Shown piece by piece: positions 20,840 through 28,715 of a stretch of DNA of 64,000 nt. Made by a program: the position numbers and the translations under genes. Numbering within the stretch: position 1 is the stretch's first letter; every line of letters starts with the position of its first letter. The notes beneath the pieces are model-generated. The model saw nothing but the letters and a program-made list of their open reading frames with translations. It did not search any database and had not been told where the DNA came from. The DNA is from Alphaproteobacteria bacterium (GTDB taxonomy: Bacteria > Pseudomonadota > Alphaproteobacteria > Bin95). The DNA is taken from positions 1 through 64,000 of the forward strand of contig JACKII010000005.1 in assembly GCA_020638555.1 (NCBI GenBank). The letters are read 5' to 3'.

Positions 20840-20914
20840 TGGCTGGGGCGGCTGGATTCGAACCAGCGCATGACGGTACCAAAAACCGTTGCCTTACCGC
20901 TTGGCTACGCCCCA
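20840..20914 (-). tRNA. tRNA-Gln (anticodon TTG)
   Basis: On the minus strand a complete 75-nt tRNA can be folded. The acceptor strand TGGGGCG pairs with CGCCCCA, then follow the D-arm GCC AAGCGGTAA GGC, the anticodon arm ACGGT TTTTGGT ACCGT with the TTG anticodon, a T-arm with GGTTCGAATCC, discriminator G, and an encoded CCA end at 20842-20840. Confidence 0.95.
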
Positions 20915-21108
20915 GCAGACGGCAGGCGAGAAGCCGCTATATGCCAGCAGCGCCCCGCCAGCGCAAGCCCCAGCGCGCCGCACGGGCGCAATCCCCACGG
21001 CGCCGCACGGGGCGATTGCGCCCGTGCCCGCCAGGGGTTGGCAGCCACCGCAAACCGGATAGGCTGAAGCGCACGCAACGCCGACTCACAGGATAAGGGA
21101 GGCCGCGC

Positions 21109-22116
21109 ATGCGCTTTGGCCTTTTCGGCGGTGCGAAAGCCGCCGGCTCCGGCCCGGATGCGGATAGCCAGGGCTATCGCGCGTTCATCGACTATGTGAT
21201 CCGGGCCGAGGCGCTGGGCTTCGAATCCTTGTTCATGGTCGAACACCATTTCACCGGCGTCGGCCAGGTCTCCGCCTCGCTGAACCTGCTGACCTATCTG
21301 GCCGCGCGCACCCGCCGCATCCGCCTCGGCACCGCCGTGGTGGTGCTGCCCTGGCACAATCCTGCGCTGCTGGCGGAGCAGGCCGCGACCCTCGACCTGC
21401 TGTCCGACGGGCGCTTCGACTTCGGCATCGGCAAGGGCTATCGCAAGAGCGAATTCGCCGGTTTCGCCATCCCGCAGGACGAGGCCGAGGCGCGCTTTGC
21501 CGAATGCGTCGATGTCCTGCGCCGGGCCTGGACCGAGCCGGGGCGCTTCTCGCATCGGGGTCGGTTCTGGCGCTTCGACGACGTGGTGGTCGAGCCCCGC
21601 CCGATCCAGCAACCGCACCCGCCCTTCTGGATGGCCGCCGGCAGCCCCGCCTCGATCCGCCGCGCGGCACGCGAAGGCTTCAACCTGCTGCTCGACCAGT
21701 TGGCGCCCATCGACCTGACGCTGGAGCGGGCCGCGCTCTATCGCGACGCGCTGGAAGCCGCCGGGCGCGGCCGGCATTCCTGCCAGATCGCCGTCGCCCG
21801 CGCGCTGCAACTGGTGGAGACCGCCGACGAGCGCGAACAGGCGCTGGCCGTGCGTCAGCGGGTGCTGACCCATATCGGCGACCTGGCGCGCGGCCGCGGC
21901 GCCGAACGCTATCAAAGCGCCGACGCGATCCAATCCGCGGGGCTGGCGGGGGACGATTCCGCCCTGATCGGCACGCCGGAGGAGATCACGGCCCGCCTGC
22001 AACGCCTTGCCGCGGGCGAGATCGACCAGGTGCTGCTGATCGACCCGAACGGCCGCCAGCGCTCGCTGGAAGTGTTCGCGGCCGAGATCGCGCCGGCCTT
22101 CCGCGCTACGCCCTGA
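21109..22116 (+). CDS. LLM-class flavin-dependent monooxygenase
   Basis: A 335-residue bacterial-luciferase-fold monooxygenase. Features are FESLFMVEHHF at about 43-53, a conserved RLGTAVVVLPWHNPALLAEQAATLDLLSDGRFDFGIGKGY core that carries the flavin-binding loop, and FWMAAGSPASIRRAAREGFNLLL. AAGGGAGG precedes the ATG. It stands alone downstream of tRNA-Gln. It is a different subgroup from the LLM gene at 117-953: the EHH motif and length are closer to FMNH2-dependent alkanal or sulfonate monooxygenases. The substrate is unknown. Confidence 0.87.
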   Translation: MRFGLFGGAKAAGSGPDADSQGYRAFIDYVIRAEALGFESLFMVEHHFTGVGQVSASLNLLTYLAARTRRIRLGTAVVVLPWHNPALLAEQAATLDLLSDGRFDFGIGKGYRKSEFAGFAIPQDEAEARFAECVDVLRRAWTEPGRFSHRGRFWRFDDVVVEPRPIQQPHPPFWMAAGSPASIRRAAREGFNLLLDQLAPIDLTLERAALYRDALEAAGRGRHSCQIAVARALQLVETADEREQALAVRQRVLTHIGDLARGRGAERYQSADAIQSAGLAGDDSALIGTPEEITARLQRLAAGEIDQVLLIDPNGRQRSLEVFAAEIAPAFRATP

Positions 22117-22190
22117 CGCCGCCCCCTCCCCTGCCCCCAAAGTCGTGCGGGCAATGGGGTTGCAATCCGTAGCCGATTGCTCCAGATAAT

Positions 22191-22209
22191 CCGTAGTGTC
22201 ACATTACGG
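22191..22209. promoter_or_regulatory. Candidate Rrf2-family operator in the suf promoter
   Basis: CCGTAGTGTCACATTACGG is a 19-bp palindrome with arms CCGTA-TGT and ACA-TACGG and a single mismatched pair. It ends 18 bases before the ATG of the Rrf2 gene. The left arm context AATCCGTAG is repeated at 22164-22172 and 22188-22196. TTGCAA (22160-22165) and GATAAT (22185-22190) form a possible promoter with a long 19-base spacer that the palindrome overlaps. Confidence 0.55.
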
Positions 22210-22227
22210 AATGGATCGACCGGCGGC

Positions 22228-22683
22228 ATGTTCCGCTTGAGCAAAATGACCGACTACGGCGTCGTCGTGCTGGGCTGTCTGGCGGGCCAGCGCGGCCGGC
22301 TGGTGTCGGCCCCGGATATCGCCGAGGCCACGGGCCTGCCCGGCGCCACGGTCAGCCAGGTGCTGAAGACGCTGGCCGCGGCCGGCGTCGTCGCCTCGCA
22401 CCGCGGCGCCCGCGGCGGCTATGAACTGGCGCGCGCGCCGGAGGCGGTGACCGTGCGCGAACTGGTGGTGGCCTTCGAAGGCCCGCTGGCCGTCACCGCC
22501 TGCGTCGACGGCGCGGCCGACAATTGCGCGGTCGAATCCCTCTGCCTGCTGGCCGGCGGGTGGGAGCAGGTGAACGCCGCGATCCGCACCGCGCTGGACA
22601 GCGTCACGCTGGCGGACGTGCTGCGCCCCATCACCCATTTCGGCCGGCCCGAAGCCCCGATCGAACAAGAGGCCCCGCTATGA
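22228..22683 (+). CDS. Rrf2-family SUF Fe-S assembly regulator
   Basis: A 151-residue Rrf2/IscR-type repressor. The N-terminal winged helix (FRLSKMTDYGVVVLGCLA, then ATGLPGATVSQVLKTLAAAGVV) is followed by the Fe-S ligand region with three cysteines spaced C-x7-C-x5-C (TACVDGAADNCAVESLC). It probably senses cellular Fe-S status and controls the suf operon that starts with it. A near-perfect palindrome just upstream supports autoregulation. The ATG at 22228 is chosen because the family begins MFRLSKMTDYG; an upstream in-frame start would overlap the palindrome. Its stop overlaps the sufB ATG. Confidence 0.92.
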   Translation: MFRLSKMTDYGVVVLGCLAGQRGRLVSAPDIAEATGLPGATVSQVLKTLAAAGVVASHRGARGGYELARAPEAVTVRELVVAFEGPLAVTACVDGAADNCAVESLCLLAGGWEQVNAAIRTALDSVTLADVLRPITHFGRPEAPIEQEAPL

Positions 22684-24146
22684 GCGCCACCACCGAAACC
22701 ATCGAACACGTCGAATCGCTGGCCGGCGAAGGCTACAAATACGGCTTCGTCACCGATATCGAGATGGAAACGGCGCCGAAAGGCCTGTCCGAGGACGTGA
22801 TCCGCTTCATCTCGGCCAAGAAGGGCGAGCCGGAGTGGATGCTGGACTGGCGGCTGAAAGCCTATCGCCACTGGCTGACCATGGAAATGCCGAACTGGCA
22901 GAAGCTCGACCTGCCGGAGATCGACTACCAGGACAGCTATTACTATGCCGCGCCGAAGTCCCAGGCCGACAAGCCGCAAAGCCTGGACGAGGTCGACCCG
23001 GAATTGCTGCGCACCTACGAGAAGCTGGGCATTCCGCTGAAAGAGCAGGAATTGCTGGCCGGCGTCGCCAATGTGGCGGTCGACGCGGTGTTCGACAGCG
23101 TCTCGGTCGCGACCACGTTCAAGAAGAAGCTGAACGAGGCGGGCGTGATCTTCTGCCCGATCTCGGAGGCGATCCGGAACCATCCGGACCTGGTGCGGAA
23201 GTATCTGGGCTCGGTCGTGCCCTACACGGATAACTTCTTCGCGACGCTGAACTGCGCCGTGTTCACCGACGGCAGCTTTGTCTACATCCCGCCGGGCGTG
23301 CGCTGCCCGATGGAATTGTCGACCTATTTCCGCATCAACGCCATGAACACCGGCCAGTTCGAGCGCACGCTGATCGTCGCCGACGAAGGCTCCTATGTCT
23401 CATACCTGGAGGGCTGCACCGCGCCGATGCGCGACGAGAACCAGTTGCACGCCGCCGTCGTCGAACTGGTGGCGCTGGGCGATGCGGAGATCAAATACTC
23501 CACCGTCCAGAACTGGTATCCGGGCGACGAGAACGGCAAGGGCGGCATTTTCAACTTCGTCACCAAGCGCGGCATCTGCAAGGGCGACCGTTCCAAGATC
23601 TCCTGGACCCAGGTGGAGACCGGCTCGGCGGCGACGTGGAAATATCCCTCCTGCATCCTGCAGGGCGAGGATTCGGTGGGCGAGTTCTACTCCATCGCCA
23701 TCACCAACAACTACCAGCAGGCCGATACCGGCACCAAGATGATCCATCGCGGCAAGGGCTCGCGCTCGCGCATCATCTCCAAGGGCATTTCCGCCGGCAA
23801 GGCGCACAACACCTATCGCGGCCTGGTGCGGGTGACGCCCAAGGCGGACAAGGCGCGGAACTACACCCAGTGCGACTCGCTGCTGATCGGCGACCGCTGC
23901 GGCGCCCACACCTTCCCCTATATCGAAAGCCAGAACCGCACCGCGCGGGTGGAGCACGAGGCCACCACCTCGAAAATCTCCGAGGACCAGCTGTTCTACT
24001 GCCTCTCGCGCGGCATCGGCGAGGAAGAGGCGATCGCCCTGATCGTCAACGGTTTCTGCCGCGAGGTGCTGCAACAACTGCCGATGGAATTCGCCGTCGA
24101 GGCGCAAAAACTGGTCGGCATTTCCCTGGAAGGGAGCGTGGGGTGA
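22680..24146 (+). CDS. sufB: Fe-S cluster assembly scaffold SufB
   Basis: A 488-residue SufB. It forms the SufBCD scaffold complex that builds and transfers Fe-S clusters. Conserved blocks include YTDNFFATLNCAVFTDGSFVYIPPGVRCPMELSTYFRIN, YLEGCTAPMRDENQLHAAVVEL, and QCDSLLIGDRCGAHTFPYI containing the cluster-assembly cysteine; the essential C-terminal glutamate/histidine region is intact. The ATG overlaps the Rrf2 stop. A palindromic repeat of about 105 bases separates it from sufC. Confidence 0.98.
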   Translation: MSATTETIEHVESLAGEGYKYGFVTDIEMETAPKGLSEDVIRFISAKKGEPEWMLDWRLKAYRHWLTMEMPNWQKLDLPEIDYQDSYYYAAPKSQADKPQSLDEVDPELLRTYEKLGIPLKEQELLAGVANVAVDAVFDSVSVATTFKKKLNEAGVIFCPISEAIRNHPDLVRKYLGSVVPYTDNFFATLNCAVFTDGSFVYIPPGVRCPMELSTYFRINAMNTGQFERTLIVADEGSYVSYLEGCTAPMRDENQLHAAVVELVALGDAEIKYSTVQNWYPGDENGKGGIFNFVTKRGICKGDRSKISWTQVETGSAATWKYPSCILQGEDSVGEFYSIAITNNYQQADTGTKMIHRGKGSRSRIISKGISAGKAHNTYRGLVRVTPKADKARNYTQCDSLLIGDRCGAHTFPYIESQNRTARVEHEATTSKISEDQLFYCLSRGIGEEEAIALIVNGFCREVLQQLPMEFAVEAQKLVGISLEGSVG

Positions 24147-24174
24147 TGGCCGCTCTCTGTACCCTTTTCATCGG

Positions 24175-24279
24175 CGTCATTGCGAGAAGCGCAGCGACGA
24201 AGCAATCCAGCCCGCCGCAGCAACCGGTGGTGACCGTCGGCATGGATTGCCGCGTCGCCTTCGGCTCCTCGCAATGACG
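24175..24279. repeat. REP-like palindromic repeat between sufB and sufC
   Basis: Perfect 12-bp inverted ends, CGTCATTGCGAG at 24175-24186 and CTCGCAATGACG at 24268-24279, lie within longer imperfect arms (AGCAATCCA matched by TGGATTGC). It fills most of the 160-base sufB-sufC gap and would fold into a long hairpin in the operon transcript. The TCATTGCGAG motif occurs in palindromic repeats of many bacterial genomes. Confidence 0.75.
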
Positions 24280-24306
24280 GCACAATACCCAGCGGAATTC
24301 TCCACC

Positions 24307-25056
24307 ATGCTCACCATCAAAAACCTGCACGCCTCGGTCGACGGCAAGCCCATCCTGAAGGGCATCGACCTGTCCATCCCCGATGGCGAGGTGCATGCGA
24401 TCATGGGGCCGAACGGCTCCGGCAAGTCGACCCTGTCCTATGTGCTGGCCGGCCGTGACGGCTATGAGGTCACGGCAGGTTCCGTCACCTATAAGGGCCA
24501 GGACCTGCTGGCGCTGTCGCCGGACGAGCGCGCCGCCGCCGGCGTGTTCCTGGCGTTTCAGTACCCGGTGGAGATTCCGGGCGTCACCGGCACCACCTTC
24601 CTTCGCACCGCCGTCAACGCCGTCCGCCGCGCCCGCGGGCTGGACGAGCACGACGCCATGGCGTTCGTCAAGGCCGCCCGCGCCAAGATCAAGGAACTGG
24701 GCATGACCGACGAGGTGCTGAAGCGCGCCGTCAATGTCGGCTTTTCCGGTGGCGAGAAAAAGCGCAACGAGATGCTGCAAATGGCGATGCTGGAGCCCTC
24801 GCTCGCCATTCTGGACGAAACCGACTCCGGCCTGGACATCGACGCGCTCAAGATCGTGGCCGAAGGCGTGAACCGGCTGCGCGCGCCGGATCGCTCCATG
24901 CTGGTCATCACCCACTACCAGCGCCTGCTCGACTATATCGTGCCCGACGTGGTGCACGTGCTGGCCGGCGGCCGCATCGTCAAGACCGGCGACAAGACCC
25001 TGGCCCATCGCCTGGAGGCCGAAGGCTATGCCGACGTGGTCGGGGAGGCCGCCTGA
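24307..25056 (+). CDS. sufC: Fe-S cluster assembly ATPase SufC
   Basis: A 249-residue ABC-type ATPase of the SufBCD complex. It has Walker A GPNGSGKST at 34-42, the signature FSGGEKKRNE, Walker B LAILDETDSGLD, and the switch histidine in VITHYQRLL. The start at MLTIKNLHA is set by homology; an upstream in-frame start would lie in the palindromic repeat. Its stop shares one base with the sufD ATG. Confidence 0.97.
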   Translation: MLTIKNLHASVDGKPILKGIDLSIPDGEVHAIMGPNGSGKSTLSYVLAGRDGYEVTAGSVTYKGQDLLALSPDERAAAGVFLAFQYPVEIPGVTGTTFLRTAVNAVRRARGLDEHDAMAFVKAARAKIKELGMTDEVLKRAVNVGFSGGEKKRNEMLQMAMLEPSLAILDETDSGLDIDALKIVAEGVNRLRAPDRSMLVITHYQRLLDYIVPDVVHVLAGGRIVKTGDKTLAHRLEAEGYADVVGEAA

Positions 25057-26360
25057 TGGCCACACCCGCCCGCACCTACGGCGTCGAGGCGTTCCGCGAG
25101 GCGCTGGACAGCGCCGCCGCGCCGGACAGGCAGGCAACCCTTGCCCGGGAGGCAGCCTTTGCCCGGGAGGCGGCCCCTGCCCGGGAGGCGGCCTCCGCCC
25201 GGCAGGCGGCCTTCGCCCGCTTTGCCGAGACCGGCCTGCCACACCACAAGATCGAGGCCTGGAAATACACCAGCCTCGTCCATCTGGCCCGCACCCGCTT
25301 CCAGCCGGCCGCCGCCAATTACGAGCTGACCGGCGCCCTGCCCGCGCGGCTCGACGGTGCCGAGCGGGCCGTGTTCGTCAACGGCCGCCATGTCGCCATG
25401 CTCTCCGACCCGCCGACCGCCGGGTTCGAGTCCGCGCATCGGGCTGGTCTGGTGCTGGCGCTCGGCGCGGCGGCGGACGATGACCCGATGCTGTCCCTGG
25501 CCGTCGCTCTCGGCCAGGACGGCGCGGTGCTGGACCTGCAAGACGGCGCGGCCATCGAACTGCTCTACATCACCGCCCCCGGCAGCGGGCCGCAAATGGC
25601 CCACAGCCAGAACCGCATTCGCGTCGCCGCCGGCGCCTCGGCCACGGTGATCGAGCGCCATATCGCCCTGGGCGCAGGCGAGGCCACGCTTGCGAACGGG
25701 GCCACCGCCATCGAACTCGGCGAAGGCGCGACGCTCACGCACGTCAAGCTTCAGGCCGAAGCCGCCAACGCCACCCATGTCTGGCACCATCTGGCCACCA
25801 TCCCCGCCCATGCCCGTTACGACAATTTCGTGGTGAGCGTCGGCGGCGGCCTCGCCCGCAACCGGGTGACGACGCATCTGGTCGGCGCCGGCGGCCACTG
25901 CACGCTGGACGGCGCCTATGCCGGCCGCGACCGGCAGCACCTGGACCACACGTCCAAGATCGTCCACGCCGTCGCCGACACCACCAGCCGGCAGGTCTAC
26001 AAGGGCGTGCTGGACGACCGGGCGCGCGGCGTGTTCCAGGGCCATATCGTCGTGGCAGAGGATGCCCAGCGCACCGACGGCCACCAGTTGAACCGGGCGC
26101 TGATGCTCTCGGATACGGCGGAGATCGACTCGAAGCCGATGCTGGAAATCTATGCCGACGACGTGAAATGCTCGCACGGCGCCACCGCCGGCGACCTGGA
26201 CGAAACGCAGTTGTTCTACCTGCAAAGCCGCGGCATTCCGCAGGACCAGGCCCGCCGGCTGCTGGTCGAGGCCTTCCTGGCCGAGACCATTGACGCCATC
26301 CCGTTCGCGCCCGCCCGTGCGGCGGCGCTCGCCCTCGTTCAGGAGCATCTGGCACGATGA
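25056..26360 (+). CDS. sufD: Fe-S cluster assembly protein SufD
   Basis: A 434-residue SufD, partner of SufB in the scaffold. The conserved EAWKYTSLVHLARTRF motif lies at about 68-83, and the C-terminal core includes HTSKIVHAVADTTSRQVYKGVLDDRARGVF and CSHGATAGDLDETQLFYLQSRGI. The N-terminal helical region (codons 27-56) is made of five in-frame 18-bp repeats giving A-x-x-A-R-E units, an unusual local expansion. The stop overlaps the sufS ATG. Confidence 0.95.
   Translation: MATPARTYGVEAFREALDSAAAPDRQATLAREAAFAREAAPAREAASARQAAFARFAETGLPHHKIEAWKYTSLVHLARTRFQPAAANYELTGALPARLDGAERAVFVNGRHVAMLSDPPTAGFESAHRAGLVLALGAAADDDPMLSLAVALGQDGAVLDLQDGAAIELLYITAPGSGPQMAHSQNRIRVAAGASATVIERHIALGAGEATLANGATAIELGEGATLTHVKLQAEAANATHVWHHLATIPAHARYDNFVVSVGGGLARNRVTTHLVGAGGHCTLDGAYAGRDRQHLDHTSKIVHAVADTTSRQVYKGVLDDRARGVFQGHIVVAEDAQRTDGHQLNRALMLSDTAEIDSKPMLEIYADDVKCSHGATAGDLDETQLFYLQSRGIPQDQARRLLVEAFLAETIDAIPFAPARAAALALVQEHLAR
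25134..25223 (+). repeat. 18-bp minisatellite, five units, inside sufD
   Basis: Five consecutive 18-bp units of the form GCRRCCYYTGCCCGGGAG, with drift in the last two, encode ATLARE, AAFARE, AAPARE, AASARQ and AAFARF. The period is a multiple of three, so copy number can change without a frameshift. Confidence 0.85.
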
Positions 26361-27607
26361 ACGCCACCACGGCCACGCTCAGCAAGCCCAATTTCGACAT
26401 CGACGCCATCCGCGCCGACTTCCCCATCCTCAGCCGCGAGGTCTATGGCAAGCCGCTGGTCTATCTGGACAGCGCCGCGTCGGCCCAGAAGCCGCGGCAG
26501 GTGGTGGACACGATCCGCGACGTCTACGAAAACGACTACTCCAACGTCCATCGCGGCATCCACTATCTCTCGCAACGCTGCACCGACCGGTTCGAGGCGG
26601 CGCGCGAGACCGTGGCCCGCTTTCTGAAGGTGAAGGACTCGGACAGCCTGATCTTCACCAAGGGCGCGACCGAGGGCCTGAACCTGGTCGCCCAGTCCTA
26701 TGCCCGCAGCGTGCTCAGCCCCGGCGACGAGATCCTGATTTCGGAACTGGAGCACCACTCCAACATCGTGCCCTGGCAGATCGTGGCGCAGGAAAAGGGC
26801 GCCAGAATCCGCGCCATCCCGATCCTGGACGACGGCCAGCTGGACATGGCGGCGTTCCGCAACCTGCTGAACGAGCGCACCAGGATCGTCGCCGTGACCC
26901 AGGTCTCGAACGCCCTCGGCACGGTGACGCCGCTGGCCGAAATCATTCCGGCCGCCCATGCGGTCGGCGCCAAAGTGGTGGTGGACGGCTGCCAGGCGAC
27001 GCCGCACATCGCGCTCGACCTGCCGGCGATGGACTGCGATTTCTTCGCCTTTTCCGGCCACAAGGTCTATGGCCCGAACGGCATCGGCGTGCTGTACGGC
27101 AAGCCGGACCTGCTGGAGGCCATGCCCCCCTATCAGGGCGGCGGCGAGATGATCGACCATGTCGGCATCGAGTCCTCGACCTACAAAGAGCCGCCGCACC
27201 GTTTCGAGGCCGGCACGCCGCCGATCGTCGAGGCGATCGCGCTGGCGACGGCCATCGACTATGTGACAGCCATCGGCCTCGACGCCATCGCCGCGCACGA
27301 GCACGACCTGGTGACCTATGCCATGGAACGGCTGGCAGAGGTGCCGGAGGTGACGCTGCACGGCACCGCGCCCGGCAAGGCCAGCATCGTCTCCTTCACC
27401 TGGAAGGGGGCGCACGCCCACGATGTCGGCACCATTATCGACCGGGCCGGCGTCGCCGTCCGCGTCGGCCATCATTGCGCCCAGCCGCTGATGGACCGGC
27501 TGGGCGTGCCGTCGACCGCGCGGGCCAGCTTCGGCCTCTACAACACCCGCGACGAGGTGGACCGGCTGGTCCGCTCCCTCGACGACGTCCGCACCATCTT
27601 TGCGTGA
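26357..27607 (+). CDS. sufS: Cysteine desulfurase SufS
   Basis: A 416-residue group II cysteine desulfurase that strips sulfur from cysteine for Fe-S assembly. It has the PLP lysine K236 in AFSGHKVYGPNGIGVLYG, the persulfide cysteine C374 in VRVGHHCAQPL, and NVHRGIHYLSQRCTDRFE near the N-terminus. No sufE or sufU follows, although a sulfur acceptor is normally needed, so it is presumably elsewhere. The ATG overlaps the sufD stop. Confidence 0.97.
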   Translation: MNATTATLSKPNFDIDAIRADFPILSREVYGKPLVYLDSAASAQKPRQVVDTIRDVYENDYSNVHRGIHYLSQRCTDRFEAARETVARFLKVKDSDSLIFTKGATEGLNLVAQSYARSVLSPGDEILISELEHHSNIVPWQIVAQEKGARIRAIPILDDGQLDMAAFRNLLNERTRIVAVTQVSNALGTVTPLAEIIPAAHAVGAKVVVDGCQATPHIALDLPAMDCDFFAFSGHKVYGPNGIGVLYGKPDLLEAMPPYQGGGEMIDHVGIESSTYKEPPHRFEAGTPPIVEAIALATAIDYVTAIGLDAIAAHEHDLVTYAMERLAEVPEVTLHGTAPGKASIVSFTWKGAHAHDVGTIIDRAGVAVRVGHHCAQPLMDRLGVPSTARASFGLYNTRDEVDRLVRSLDDVRTIFA

Positions 27608-27630
27608 GCGCCAGCATGGAGCCCAGTGCC

Positions 27631-28041
27631 ATGAACGCCCCTTTCGGATACCCGGACGATTTCGGCTTCGGCCAGCCCTCCATGGAGGAGCTGAAAGAGC
27701 TTTGCGCCCGCCGCGGCCAGCCGCTGCCAGAGGGCCAGGCGGTCGCCACCGGCGACGAGGCCATAGAGGCACTGCGCACGGTCTACGACCCGGAAATTCC
27801 GGTGAACATTTTCGACCTGGGCCTGATCTACGAGTTGGACATCCACAAGGATGGCTCGGCCCGGGTGGTGATGACCCTGACCGCGCCCGGCTGCCCCGTC
27901 GCCGGCGAGATGCCGGAAATGGTGGCCGACGCGCTCGACCAGGTGCCCGGCATTGGCGAGATCGAGGTGACGCTCACCTTCGAGCCGCCCTGGACACCGG
28001 AAATGATGAGCGAAGACGCCCGCTTGGCGTTAGGCTTTTAA
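27631..28041 (+). CDS. sufT: SUF system protein SufT (MIP18/DUF59 family)
   Basis: A 136-residue MIP18-family protein, an auxiliary factor for Fe-S maturation. It has TVYDPEIPVNIFDLGLIYEL, LTAPGCPVAGEMP with the conserved cysteine, and TFEPPWTPEMMSEDARLALGF at the C-terminus. GGAG lies 9 bases before the ATG at 27631. In-frame alternatives are the ATG at 27616 and the GTG at 27604, whose GTGA overlaps the sufS stop. Sixth gene of the suf operon. Confidence 0.92.
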   Translation: MNAPFGYPDDFGFGQPSMEELKELCARRGQPLPEGQAVATGDEAIEALRTVYDPEIPVNIFDLGLIYELDIHKDGSARVVMTLTAPGCPVAGEMPEMVADALDQVPGIGEIEVTLTFEPPWTPEMMSEDARLALGF

Positions 28042-28065
28042 GAGAGCAAGAGGAGACAGACTGTC

Positions 28066-28404
28066 ATGGAACGTCCCCCCGTCGTCACCCTGACCGATGC
28101 CGCCGCCGACCGCGTGAAGGCACTGGTCGCCAAGTCCGACCAGCCCGTGCAGGGCCTGCGCATCGGCATCAAGACCCGCGGCTGCTCCGGCCTCAGCTAT
28201 TCCGTGGAATACGCCGACGAGCCGAAACGGTTCGAGGAAGTGGTGGAGCAGAAGGGCGTGAAGTTGTTCATCGACCCGACCGCCGTCATGTTCATTCTCG
28301 GCTCGGAGGTGGACTACAAGGAAGACCGCTTCTCCAGCGGCTTCACCTTCACCAACCCGAACGAAAAGGGCCGCTGCGGCTGCGGCGAGAGCTTCCACGT
28401 CTGA
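28066..28404 (+). CDS. sufA: Fe-S assembly A-type carrier SufA/IscA
   Basis: A 112-residue A-type carrier that passes Fe-S clusters to apoproteins. The three conserved cysteines are present: one in KTRGCSGLSY and two in the C-terminal GRCGCGESFHV. GAGGAGA precedes the ATG. Last gene of the suf operon, 24 bases after sufT. Confidence 0.95.
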   Translation: MERPPVVTLTDAAADRVKALVAKSDQPVQGLRIGIKTRGCSGLSYSVEYADEPKRFEEVVEQKGVKLFIDPTAVMFILGSEVDYKEDRFSSGFTFTNPNEKGRCGCGESFHV

Positions 28405-28715
28405 CGCCGCCGCCGGGGCGCCCAACCGATCGGAGATCCCGGCCCTCCAACCGCCTTGCAGGCGGCCTGCGGCCGGGAAAGCTGCGATGCCACAGGCGAA
28501 CCGGCGGGTTCTCACCACGCCCCACGCCGCCGGATTTCCCGGACACAACGACGCCGCCCCAGCTTTCCCGGACGCGGCAGGGCCGCGATCCGGGACCTCT
28601 CAACCGAGCCGGCACCCCAACCGAGCGACCGGCGCCCAACCGACCGGAGATCCCGGCCCTCCGACCGCCTGGCGGCGGCCTGCGGCCGGGAAAGCCGGAG
28701 TGCGGAGAGCCGCCG
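28405..28715. repeat. Repeat-filled intergenic region after sufA
   Basis: There is no gene here. It contains two copies of an element of about 65 bp (28418-28482 and 28632-28696, starting GCGCCCAACCGA and ending GGCCGGGAAAGC, roughly 90 percent identical by eye). Between them at 28561-28599 is a palindrome beginning AGCTTTCCCGGACGCGGC, whose right arm GCCGCGATCCGGGA is complementary apart from one inserted base. sufA and the permease gene converge on it, so it may serve as a transcript-end structure. Confidence 0.75.

Noticed and set aside
25134..25223. Possible short CRISPR array
   Set aside because: The units are 18 bp with no spacers and are in frame within sufD, so it is a coding minisatellite.
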